From contig NZ_JALLPO010000005.1 in NCBI RefSeq assembly GCF_023276435.1, positions 124,001-188,000 on the forward strand: a DNA stretch of 64,000 bases. Direction: 5' to 3'. The notes under the pieces are model-generated. The model was not told the DNA's origin and made no database searches. It saw only the letters and a list, made by a program, of their open reading frames with translations. Made by a program: the position numbers and the translations under genes. This DNA is from Sphaerisporangium perillae. GTDB taxonomy: Bacteria > Actinomycetota > Actinomycetes > Streptosporangiales > Streptosporangiaceae. Below are positions 16,554 to 25,700 of this stretch, in pieces (the first letter of the stretch is position 1; every line of letters begins with the position of its first letter).

Positions 16554-17741
16554 TCAGCGTGGCGCGCGTGGCATGCCGAGACCGATCGTCGCGATCACGT
16601 CCCGCTGGATCTCGTTCGTACCGCCGCCGAAGGTGAGCATCAGGATCGTGCGGTACATCCGCTCGATCCGTCCGTGCAGCACGGCGCCGGGGGTGTCGGG
16701 CAGGCAGGCGTCCTCGCCGAAGCACTCCATCAGCAGTCGGTACGCCTCGATCGCGAACTCGGTTCCGAAGATCTTGGTGACCGAGGCGTCCGCCGGGCCG
16801 ACCCGCACCCCTTGGTCGAGCCCCCACGCGATCTTCCAGTTGACGAGCTTCAGGAACTCGACCTTGGCGTGCACCCGGCCGAGGTTGGCCCGTACCCACT
16901 CCTGGTCGATGACCCTGCGGCCGTCGGCGAGGCGGGTCGACGCCGCCCAGTCGCGCGTGCCCGCGAGGACCGCCTGGATCCCGGCCGCCGAGCACAGGGC
17001 GACGCGTTCGTGGTTGAGCTGGCCGGTGATCAGCTTCCAGCCGTCGCCCGGCCTGCCGACCAGGGCGGAGTCCGGAACCCGCACGTTGTCGTAGAAGGTC
17101 TGGCTGGTCACCTGGCCCGCCATCGTCGGCACCGGCGACCAGCTGAAACCGGTGGCGTCGGTCGGCACGAGGAACACCGACAGGCCCTTGTGCCTCGGCG
17201 CCGACGGATCGGTGCGCACGGCGAGCCACACGTAGTCCGCCGCGCTGATCACGCTCGTCCACATCTTCTGCCCGTTGATCACCCACTCGTCGCCGTCCCG
17301 CTCCGCTCGCGTGCGGAGCGCCGCGAGGTCGGTGCCGGCCTCCGGCTCGGAGTAGCCGATGGAGAAGTGCAGCTCCCCGGCGAGGATCCTCGGCAGGAAG
17401 AAGTCCTTCTGCTCCTGGGTGCCGTACTCCATTAGGGCCGGCCCGACGCTGCCCAGGGTGAGCAGCGGGATGGGCACCCCGGCGGCCGTGGCCTCGTCCG
17501 CGAAGATCAGCTGCTCGACCATCGTACGGTCCTGCCCGCCGTACTCCTCGGGCCAGCCGATGCCGAGCCAGCCGTCCCGGCCCAGCCGGCGGATGATCCT
17601 GCAGTAGGCGCTGTCCTTGCCCATCGCGCTGGACTCGCCCCCCGACATCTCCTCGCGGAGGGCGGGCGTCGTGATCTCGGCGAAGTAACTCCGAAGCTGC
17701 GCGCGCAGCTTCTCCTGCTCTGGCGTGTACGCGATCCTCAT
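16554..17741 (-). CDS. Acyl-CoA dehydrogenase
   Basis: A 395-residue acyl-CoA dehydrogenase beginning MRIAYTPEQEKLRAQL. FSIGYSEPEAGTDLAAL and INGQKMWTS are the flavin/substrate signatures of the middle domain. The C-terminal loop reads LTFGGGTNEIQRDVIA, where the usual YEGT has Gly in place of the catalytic Glu, as in several paired actinobacterial dehydrogenases in which catalytic residues are rearranged between subunits. ATG 17741 is preferred; an upstream extension of 16 residues is possible. Followed by the second dehydrogenase with a 7-nt gap. Confidence 0.86.
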   Translation of the reverse strand: MRIAYTPEQEKLRAQLRSYFAEITTPALREEMSGGESSAMGKDSAYCRIIRRLGRDGWLGIGWPEEYGGQDRTMVEQLIFADEATAAGVPIPLLTLGSVGPALMEYGTQEQKDFFLPRILAGELHFSIGYSEPEAGTDLAALRTRAERDGDEWVINGQKMWTSVISAADYVWLAVRTDPSAPRHKGLSVFLVPTDATGFSWSPVPTMAGQVTSQTFYDNVRVPDSALVGRPGDGWKLITGQLNHERVALCSAAGIQAVLAGTRDWAASTRLADGRRVIDQEWVRANLGRVHAKVEFLKLVNWKIAWGLDQGVRVGPADASVTKIFGTEFAIEAYRLLMECFGEDACLPDTPGAVLHGRIERMYRTILMLTFGGGTNEIQRDVIATIGLGMPRAPR

Positions 17742-17829
17742 GGCCGCACGTTCATGGTCGCATCCCTCCCGGCGCAGGTATCGTGCCACGCCTGGCCGTT
17801 GCCGAACAACCGCTTGGTGGGGTAGAGGT

Positions 17830-18417
17830 TCACGGAGGTGACAGGACGAGGTCGATGACGACCGAGCAGACCGTCGCCAGGACGGCCGCGCAAAGCAGCC
17901 AGAACCCCCACCGGATCATGCGGTACTTGCGGTGCACGATGCCGCTCATCCTGCGCACCTGGTCGGAGATCCGCAGCAGGTCCGGGCGTGAGGCGATGAT
18001 CATCGCGTCGGCCAGGGCCTGCACCGAGCCGAACCGCACGACGTCGCCGTAGTACGCGATGATCCTCGGGTCCTTCGCTTCGGACGTGCCGGTCCGCGGG
18101 TAGACCGCTCCCGACAGGCAGCCCAGGGCGGCGAGCGCCGCGGCCACGCCGGCCCACCAGAGCCACTCGACCGAGTTCGACAGGGCGAACGGCGACCAGC
18201 TCTGCGCGATGATGCCACCCGCGACGGCGCCGAGCCCGATCCCGGCGACCCCGAGCAGCACCTGAGCCTTGGCGTCGGCCCTGTTGACCTCCTCGCGCGT
18301 GTCGGCGAGCAGCCTCGCCGCGTACGCGCAGGCAACGGCCTCCGCCTCCTCCCGCCCGGCGGACCGGGCCACGGCCGACGCCCGCGCTCTCCGGCGACTC
18401 CCTAGACGACGTAGCAC
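17830..18417 (-). CDS. Pycsar effector-like two-helix membrane protein (PycTM/DUF5706 type)
   Basis: A 195-residue protein. A helical N-terminal region (LADTREEVNRADAKAQVLLG) leads into a first transmembrane segment (GVAGIGLGAVAGGII), a second (WWAGVAAALAALGCLSGAV), a conserved cytoplasmic stretch (DPRIIAYYGDVVRF...LADAMIIASRPDLLRISDQV) and a last transmembrane segment near the C-terminus. This layout matches the PycTM effector family, which forms membrane pores on binding cyclic pyrimidine nucleotides during phage infection. The start is GTG 18417, with GGAG 7 nt upstream; an ATG at 18561 is too far. No nucleotide cyclase gene is adjacent. Assignment rests on pattern memory. Confidence 0.6.
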   Translation of the reverse strand: MLRRLGSRRRARASAVARSAGREEAEAVACAYAARLLADTREEVNRADAKAQVLLGVAGIGLGAVAGGIIAQSWSPFALSNSVEWLWWAGVAAALAALGCLSGAVYPRTGTSEAKDPRIIAYYGDVVRFGSVQALADAMIIASRPDLLRISDQVRRMSGIVHRKYRMIRWGFWLLCAAVLATVCSVVIDLVLSPP

Positions 18418-18791
18418 GCTCAGGCTCCACCCCTCCGGACGGCGACAGGCGAGTGAACGAACCCCGCTCATTGCGGGCGAGCATGCCATGCCCCCTCGTG
18501 GGCCGTACAGGTATGAATGCGCGTCGCATGAGCATCTGTCGATCGCAGAACCGCGGCTCATGTGGGCCGCGTCCGCGCAGTCGGTGTGCCGACTCGGGGC
18601 CGTTCGCCGGGGCGTCGAGCGTCCCGTGCCGCAAAATCGGTTGATCGGGGAGCAACAGGCTTGGAAGGTAAAGGCGACGCCTGCGGTTGTGGCTTCTCGT
18701 GCGTCCCCGTTCCCGCCGCGACATCTCGGCGTCCTCCGCTCCGTCCATCGCGCCGACCCGCGCCGACTCGTAAGGAGTGCCCTGCTTCCTC
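18418..18791. other. 374-bp divergent intergenic region
   Basis: Separates the Pycsar-like effector gene from the rightward ABC exporter genes. An in-frame extension of the effector reaches 18561 but lacks a ribosome-binding site. AAGGAG at 18772-18777 serves the exporter. No operator palindrome or RNA gene is seen. Confidence 0.4.
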
Positions 18792-20594
18792 ATGCCTTCC
18801 GACGGTAAAGACTCCGGCCCTGCCCCCGACTCCCCAGAAAAGCCCCGTAGCGGGAGGTCGCGGTCGCTGCGGCGGCTCACGCCGTACCTCCGCCCCTACA
18901 TCGCCCGCCTGATCCTCATCTGGCTCGCCACCATGGCGGGCATCGCCACCAGCACCGCGATCCCGCTGGTGGGCAAGGACATCATCGACGGCCCGGTCGG
19001 CCATGGCCGCGGCGACGCCCTCCTCCCACTCGGACTCCTCGCGCTGGCCCTCGGCGTCACCGAGGCGTTCCTGACCTTCGTCCGCCGGTGGATGCAGACC
19101 AAGGCCGTGCTCGGACTGGAGACGGCGATCCGCGACGATCTCTACCGGCACCTGCAGCGGCTGCCGATGAGCTTCCATGGCGACTGGCAGTCAGGGCAGT
19201 TGCTGTCCCGCGCGACGACCGACCTGTCCACGATCCGCCGGTTCTCCGGGTTCGGCCTGCTGTTCCTCGTCATGAACATCGTGCAGTTGATCACCGTGAC
19301 GGTGCTTCTCCTGCGGATGTACTGGCCGCTCGGCCTGCTCATCGTGGCGAGCGCGGTGCCCATCTTCGCCGTGTCGCTGCGGTTCGAGAAGAAGTACCGC
19401 CGCATCTCCCGCGAGGTGCAGGACATGCAGGGCGACATCGCCACCTACGTCGAGGAGGCGGCGATCGGGATCCGCACGGTCAAGGCGTTCGGGCGCAGGC
19501 CGCACGTGTTCGCCGAGTTCGACGCCGCCGCGCGCAAGGTCTACCGGGTCTCGATGGACAAGGTGCGGCTGGCGTCCCGCTTCTTCACCTTCCTGGAGGT
19601 GATCCCGAACGTCACCCTGGCCATGGTGCTCCTGCTCGGCGCGCTGGCCGTCGGCGCGGGCTCGCTGACGCTCGGCACCATGGTGGCCTTCATCACGCTG
19701 ACGCTCCAGCTCGTGTGGCCGATCGCGTCGCTCGGCTACATCCTGGCGATGGCGCAGGAGGCGATGACCTCCGCCGACCGCGTCGTGGAGGTACTCGACA
19801 CCGAGCCGGAGATCGTCGGCGGCACCGAGGTGATCGAGCGGCCGCGCGGGCACCTGCGGTTCGAGGGCGTCGGCTTCCGGTTCCCCGGCGCCGACCGGCC
19901 GGTGCTGCGGGACGTCTGGCTGGAGGTGCGGCCGGGTGAGACGGTCGCGATCGTCGGGGCCACCGGCTCGGGCAAGACGACGTTGACCGCGCTGGTGCCG
20001 AGGCTGGCCGACGTCACCGCGGGCCGGGTCACGATCGACGGGCAGGACGTCCGCGACCTGACGCTGCCGGCGCTGCGGTCGGTGGTCGCCACCGCCTTCG
20101 AGGAGCCGACGCTGTTTTCGATGAGCGTGCGGGAGAACCTCACACTCGGCCGGGGCGAGGCGACCGAGGAGGAACTGCGGGAGGCGCTCGAAATCGCCCA
20201 GGCCAACTTCGTCTACGACCTTCCGTGGGGGCTCGACACCCGGATCGGCGAGCAGGGCATGTCGCTGTCGGGCGGCCAGCGGCAACGGCTCGCCCTGGCC
20301 CGCGCGGTGCTCAGCAAGCCGAGGATCCTCGTGCTGGACGACACCCTTTCGGCCCTCGACGTCGAGACCGAGGCCCTGGTCGAGCAAGCGCTGCGCGGGG
20401 TGCTCGCGGAGGCGACCGGCCTCGTCGTGGCGCACCGCGCGTCCACCGTGCTGCTCGCCGACAAGGTCGCGCTGCTCCGCGACGGCACCATCACGCACCT
20501 CGGCCTGCACCACGAGCTGCTGTCGAAGGTCCCCGAGTACCGGGAACTGCTCGCGCAGGACGCCGACCTCGACCACGAGGAGGCGCTGCGATGA
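18792..20594 (+). CDS. ABC exporter half-transporter with degenerate catalytic site
   Basis: A 600-residue type IV ABC half-exporter: six transmembrane segments (residues about 35-325) and a nucleotide-binding domain with Walker A GATGSGKTTL, signature LSGGQRQRLALARA and H-loop VVAHRAST. The Walker B reads ILVLDDTLSALD, with Asp where the catalytic Glu normally stands. This is typical of the first subunit of heterodimeric exporters such as TM287/288 or LmrCD, which have one degenerate ATP site. AAGGAG lies 14 nt before ATG 18792; GTG 18777 is the alternative. Its stop overlaps the partner's start by ATGA. Substrate unknown, possibly drugs or lipids. Confidence 0.87.
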   Translation: MPSDGKDSGPAPDSPEKPRSGRSRSLRRLTPYLRPYIARLILIWLATMAGIATSTAIPLVGKDIIDGPVGHGRGDALLPLGLLALALGVTEAFLTFVRRWMQTKAVLGLETAIRDDLYRHLQRLPMSFHGDWQSGQLLSRATTDLSTIRRFSGFGLLFLVMNIVQLITVTVLLLRMYWPLGLLIVASAVPIFAVSLRFEKKYRRISREVQDMQGDIATYVEEAAIGIRTVKAFGRRPHVFAEFDAAARKVYRVSMDKVRLASRFFTFLEVIPNVTLAMVLLLGALAVGAGSLTLGTMVAFITLTLQLVWPIASLGYILAMAQEAMTSADRVVEVLDTEPEIVGGTEVIERPRGHLRFEGVGFRFPGADRPVLRDVWLEVRPGETVAIVGATGSGKTTLTALVPRLADVTAGRVTIDGQDVRDLTLPALRSVVATAFEEPTLFSMSVRENLTLGRGEATEEELREALEIAQANFVYDLPWGLDTRIGEQGMSLSGGQRQRLALARAVLSKPRILVLDDTLSALDVETEALVEQALRGVLAEATGLVVAHRASTVLLADKVALLRDGTITHLGLHHELLSKVPEYRELLAQDADLDHEEALR

Positions 20595-22459
20595 GTGGCA
20601 CGGCCTCCGGCGCGAAGGACGCCGCGCGAGCGAGCGCGGCCGCCGAACCGGGACGCTGGCGCGGCGTCGGCGCCGAGAAGCAGGACGAGCTGCCGGACAA
20701 GGTGTCGGTGCTGCTGCGGGCGCGGTCCCGGCGGCTGCTCGGCGACCTGCTGCGCCCGCACCGGCGGGCCATCACCTTGCTGATCGCGGTCATCGTGGTC
20801 TCGAGCGCGGCCGGCCTCGCGATCCCGTACCTGGTGAAGGTCGGCATCGACGCCGGCATCCCGCCGATGCTGCGGCACGAGGGCGCGGGGACGCTGCTCA
20901 CGTCCGTCGCGGCGATCCTGGCCGTGGCGCTGACCCAGGCGTTCACCCGTCAGGCGTTCCTCCAGATATCCGGACGGATCGGGCAGGACATCCTGCTGGA
21001 TCTGCGCCGCCGCGTCTTCGACCACTTCCAGCGGCTGTCGCTGGGGTTCCACGAGCGGTACACCTCGGGGCGGGTCATCGCCCGGCTCACCTCCGACATC
21101 GACGCGATCGCCGAGATGCTGCAGTCGGGCTTCGACAGCATCGTCACCGCCATCCTCAGCCTGTTCGGCACCGCGGTCCTGCTCCTCGTGCTCGACCTCC
21201 CGCTGGGCGCGGTCGCGCTGGTGCCGCTGCCGATCCTGTTGCTGTTCACCCGGTGGTTCCGGCGTGAGTCGAGCATCGTCTACCGCCGGACCCGCGAGGC
21301 GGTGGCGCTGGTCATCGTCCACTTCGTGGAGTCGATGACCGGGATCAGGGCGGTCCAGGCGTTCCGCAGGGAGCCGCGCAACCAGGAGATCTTCGAGGAG
21401 CTCAACACCGGCTACCGGGACGCCAACGCGAGCAGCATGCATCTCGTCGCGGTGTTCATGCCGGGCATCAAACTGATCGGCAACGTCACGGTCGCGGCCG
21501 TCCTGGTGTACGGCGGCTGGCTCGCGCTCCACCACGCGGTCACGGTGGGCGTGCTCGCCGCGTTCCTGCTGTACCTGCGGCAGTTCTACGAGCCGATGCA
21601 GGAGATCTCCCAGTTCTACAACACGCTCCAGTCGGCCGGCGCGGCGCTGTCGAACCTCTCCGGCGTGCTGGAGGAGCGGCCCGAGGTGGCCGAACCCGAG
21701 CGTCCGGCGCCCCTTCCGGGCCCGCGCGGGGCGGTGCGGTTCGAGGGGGCCGAGTTCTCCTACATCGACGGCGTGCCGGTCCTGCCCCGGCTGGACCTGG
21801 AGATACCCCCCGGGCAGATCGTCGCGGTGGTGGGCGCGACCGGCGCGGGCAAGACGACGGTGGCGAAACTGATCGCCCGCTTCTACGACCCGACGGCGGG
21901 CCGCGTCCTGCTCGACGGCGTCGATCTGCGCGACCTCGACGAGGCCACGCTGCGCCGGGCCGTGGTGATGGTGACGCAGGAGAACTTCCTGTTCACCGGC
22001 ACGGTGGCGGACAACATCAGGTTCGGCCGCCCGGACGCCACCCCGGCCGAGATCGAGGAGGCGGCCCGCGCGCTCGGCGCGCACGAGTTCATCGCGGCGC
22101 TGCCGGACGGGTACCTGACCCAGGTCGGCAAGCGCGGCGGCCGCATGTCGGCCGGGCAGCGGCAACTGGTGGCGTTCGCCAGGGTCTTCCTCGCCGACCC
22201 GGCTCTGGTGATCCTCGACGAGGCGACCTCCAGCCTGGACGTCCCCAGCGAACGTCTCGTCCAGCGTGCCCTGCGCACCGTCCTCGCCGGCCGCACCGCC
22301 CTGATCATCGCCCACCGCCTGTCCACCGTCGAGATCGCCGAACGGGTGCTCGTCATGGACGCCGGCCGCGTCGTCGAGGACGGCCCCCCGGACCGCCTCA
22401 TCGCCGAAGCCGGCCGCTTCGCCGGCCTGCACCGCGCCTGGCTCGACAGCCTGTCCTGA
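20591..22459 (+). CDS. ABC exporter half-transporter, catalytically competent partner
   Basis: A 622-residue half-exporter with about six transmembrane segments and Walker A GATGAGKTTV. Its Walker B VILDEATSSLD has the catalytic Glu, but its signature is MSAGQRQL rather than LSGGQ. Together with the Asp-containing Walker B of the preceding subunit, this gives one canonical and one degenerate ATP site in the heterodimer. The N-terminus has an extra 55 residues rich in Ala and Lys before the first helix. Translation is coupled to the first subunit. A strong hairpin follows the stop. Confidence 0.87.
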   Translation: MSGTASGAKDAARASAAAEPGRWRGVGAEKQDELPDKVSVLLRARSRRLLGDLLRPHRRAITLLIAVIVVSSAAGLAIPYLVKVGIDAGIPPMLRHEGAGTLLTSVAAILAVALTQAFTRQAFLQISGRIGQDILLDLRRRVFDHFQRLSLGFHERYTSGRVIARLTSDIDAIAEMLQSGFDSIVTAILSLFGTAVLLLVLDLPLGAVALVPLPILLLFTRWFRRESSIVYRRTREAVALVIVHFVESMTGIRAVQAFRREPRNQEIFEELNTGYRDANASSMHLVAVFMPGIKLIGNVTVAAVLVYGGWLALHHAVTVGVLAAFLLYLRQFYEPMQEISQFYNTLQSAGAALSNLSGVLEERPEVAEPERPAPLPGPRGAVRFEGAEFSYIDGVPVLPRLDLEIPPGQIVAVVGATGAGKTTVAKLIARFYDPTAGRVLLDGVDLRDLDEATLRRAVVMVTQENFLFTGTVADNIRFGRPDATPAEIEEAARALGAHEFIAALPDGYLTQVGKRGGRMSAGQRQLVAFARVFLADPALVILDEATSSLDVPSERLVQRALRTVLAGRTALIIAHRLSTVEIAERVLVMDAGRVVEDGPPDRLIAEAGRFAGLHRAWLDSLS

Positions 22460-22463
22460 GCGA

Positions 22464-22494
22464 AGGGAGGCCCGGCCCTAGGCCGGCCTCCCTC
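22464..22494 (+). terminator. Hairpin after the ABC exporter operon
   Basis: AGGGAGGCCCGGCC pairs with GGCCGGCCTCCCT across a 3-nt loop, with one bulged C. It begins 5 nt after the exporter stop codon. There is no T-tract, which is common for high-GC actinobacterial terminators. Confidence 0.6.
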
Positions 22495-22550
22495 TCGCAC
22501 CCAGGTCGAGAGCTTCTTAGTATGATCAGCTTCTAGTAAGAGGCGATCAT

Positions 22551-22718
22551 GCTTTGGGGGACACGCTTCGTTCCTTGGCGGTAGCGATAGGGGAGCAGAC
22601 CTCCTCCATCGTTGTTCTCGACGAGGTGCCTTGGCTGGTCGAGCAGGACAGCCAGTTCGAAGGTGCTCTCCAGACCGCCCTGGCGTTCACGCCGGGGAGG
22701 AGGTCAAGCTTGATGTGA
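22551..22718 (+). pseudogene. Fragment of an AAA ATPase around Walker B
   Basis: A frame of about 55 codons reads TLRSLAVAIGEQTSSIVVLD and continues EVPWLVEQDSQFEGALQTA. This is the Walker B/sensor region of the ATP-binding protein family often called archaeal-type ATPase (DUF234-associated). No Walker A, lid or C-terminal domain is present, and the frame ends after a short unrelated tail. It is a remnant, lying just upstream of the large NTPase gene but in a different family. Confidence 0.6.
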
Positions 22719-22746
22719 ACTCTCCCCGTATTCAAGGCGGTCGCCG

Positions 22747-25700
22747 GTGGTCGATACGTTCATGTCGGGTCCGTCGTTCGTCGGCAGGGCCGAGTGGCTA
22801 GCCCTTTTCCGCGAGAATCTCGTGCGCAGGCCGGACGACGTGGATCGGCGTTCGGTCTTCGCTCTGCACGGGGACGGGGGCATCGGCAAGTCGTTCCTGC
22901 TGGCACGATTACGCGAGATCGCGGCCGTACAAGGCCGGCTGACGGCAGGGGCGAACGAGAAGCAGTACGACGTGCCGGACGTCATGCGGAGCATCGCCGA
23001 TGACCTGCGGGCCCAGGGGGTACGGCTGAGGCGGTTCGAGCAGTGGCACGCCTCGTACCTGCGGCAGCGCCGCGAATCCCCGGCCGACCAGGAATCACCG
23101 GGGCAGGCTCTCGCCGAGACCGCGGTGCGGGCGGGGCTCGGCATGGCGAAGACGGTCCCCGTCGTAGGCTTCGCCGCGGAGGCCGTGGATCCGAAGGCGC
23201 TGGCCAAGCCCATCCAGCGGTTGCTCGCGGGCAACGGCCGCCCGCACGGCTCGTCCCCGCTGGAGGAGGGTACCCGGATCTTCCTCGATGACCTGCGCCA
23301 AGCGGGCCAGCCCATCGCCCTGTTCTTCGACACCTTCGAGTACACCGCCGCCTACCTGCAAGGATGGCTCCGCGACCTGGTGCGCGATCTCGTGCGTGGC
23401 AAGCCGGACGGCCTCCCGGCCGCCACTCTGGTGACCATCGCCGGACGCCATCGGCTGAACCTCAACGTCTGGTCCGACTGCCTTGGCCGGATCGCCGACG
23501 TCCCGCTGGCGCCGTTCACCGAGGTGGAGAGCCGCCGGCTGCTCGCCTCGCGGGGAGTGACCGATGAGCCGAGGGTCGCCGCGGCACTCAGCCGCACGGG
23601 CGGTTTCCCCCTCGCCCTGGCGATCGTCGCGCAGAACTGCCCTGACGACCCCGCCGCGATGGGCGAGCCCTACGACGACCTGTTCGAGCGGATCCTCCAG
23701 TGGGAGACCGACGACGACCGCCGCGAGTGCGCGCTGGTCTGCTCTCTGGCCCGGCGGATCGACCAGGACGTGGTGGCCCTGCTCGCCGAGGGCAGGGCGA
23801 AAGAGCTGTACGAGTGGCTGCGCGCGCAGGCGTTCGTCACTCCGCAGGACGGCGGGTTCGAATACCACTCCATCGTCCGCGGCGCGATGGTCCGGGTACA
23901 CCGGGGGAGGTCCCTCAGGGAGTGGAAGTCCGGGCACCGGCGCCTCGCCGCGGCGCACCGGGCATGGCGCGACGAACTGGACCTGACCGACGAGGACGGC
24001 TGGTACGAGCCGGCCTGGCAGGAGCACATGCTGGAGGAGACCTACCATCGCCTCTGCGCGGACGGGGCGCGGGTGCTTCCCGACCTGTTCGCCGGCGGCA
24101 TCGCGGCGTGCCACGCGTCGGTGTCGCTCGGACGGCGCTGGGCCGACGCCGTCGCCCAAGCCGGAGAGGACGGCCCGACGGCGTCCCTCTCCGAGCTGGG
24201 CGCGGCCCTGCGGTCCGCCGTCGAGGGGGACCTCGACGACGGTGTTCCCTTTCTCGACCTGCTCCTCCGCCAGGCCCGGCTCTCCTGGACCGACCGGGCC
24301 GAGGCGTTCCGCGTGCGCGGCCGGTACCACCGCGTCAACGACCGTCTCGACCTGGCGCTGGCCGACTTCGACCGTTCCCTGGAGATCAACCCCGACCATG
24401 CGCAGGCGCTCAGCGGCCGCGGTGAGACCTACCGGCTCCACGACCGGTTCGAGGAAGCACTACGGGACTTCGACCGGGCCATCGAGATCGATCCTGAGGA
24501 CGACTGGACCATCGACAGCCGCGGACGCGTGTACTGGGCCCTGAAGCGCTACGACGAGGCGCTGGCCGACTTCACCCGCGCCTACGAGCTGAACCCGACG
24601 GCCGCCATCTCCATCGCCGCACGCGGAGCCGTCCACTCAGAAATGGGGAATCACGACCAGGCGGTCGCCGACTTCGACATCGCCATCGACCTCGACGGCG
24701 AGTACGACTGGGCCATGGCGAACAGGGGTGAGGCCTACCGCGTCACAGACCGCTACCAGGAGGCGCTGGCGGACTTCGACCGGGCCATCGACCTCGACGG
24801 CGAGCACGCCTGGGCCATCGCCAGCCGGGCCCAGACCTATCACTCTCTGGAGCGGTACACCGAGGCGCTGGCCGACTTCGACCGCGCCATCGAGCTCCGG
24901 GGCGACTACATCTGGGCCATCGCCAGTCGCGGCGCGACCTACCAGGCGATGCGGCGGTACGAAGAAGCGATCGCCGACTACGGGCGCGTCATCACGATCG
25001 ACCCCGATTACCGCTGGGCACTCGCCGGCCGGGGCCGGGCGTACTCGGCGCTGGGACGATACGCGGAGGCGCTGGCGGACCTCGACCGGGCCATCGAGCT
25101 GGACGGCGAGGACGCATGGTCCGTCTGCAACAGGGGTGAGACCTACGATCTGATGCACCGGCACCTTGAGGCGATCGCCGACCTCGACCGCGCCCTCGAG
25201 CTCGGCGAGGTGGACGCCGCCGGCGTTCTGGGTAGCCGGGGGCAGGCGTACACGGCGCTCGGGCGATACGGCGAGGCGCTGGCGGACTTCGACCGGGCCA
25301 TCGAGCTGGACGGCCGGTACGCGTGGGCCCTCGCCCTCAGAGGTGAGACCTACCGCCTCATGCGCCGGTACGAGGAGGCGATCGCCGACTTCGACCGGGC
25401 CCTGGAGATCGACGGCGCGGACGCCTGGACGATCGGCGGCCGCGCGCAGACCTGCTTGTCAGCCGGGCGATACCAGGACGCGCGACGCGACTGCGACCGC
25501 GCCCTCGAGATCGACACGGAGAACGCGTGGGCCTTCGAGGTCCGAGGGCGCGTGCACCGGGCTCTTGGAGATCACCAGGCCGCCTGTGCCGACCTGCGGC
25601 GGGCCGTGGAACTGAAGCCCGACGACGACCACCTCCTCGATCTGGCGATGACCTGCGGCGCCGGAGCGGATGAGCTCGGGACGCTGGCGGCGGTGGGCGT

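Noticed and set aside
23095-24441. A 448-codon leftward open frame
   Set aside because: Antisense to the NTPase-TPR gene and low-complexity in composition.
24300-25630. DNA tandem repeat or CRISPR-like array
   Set aside because: The roughly 102-bp periodicity is the coding sequence of 34-residue TPR units in a single intact frame.
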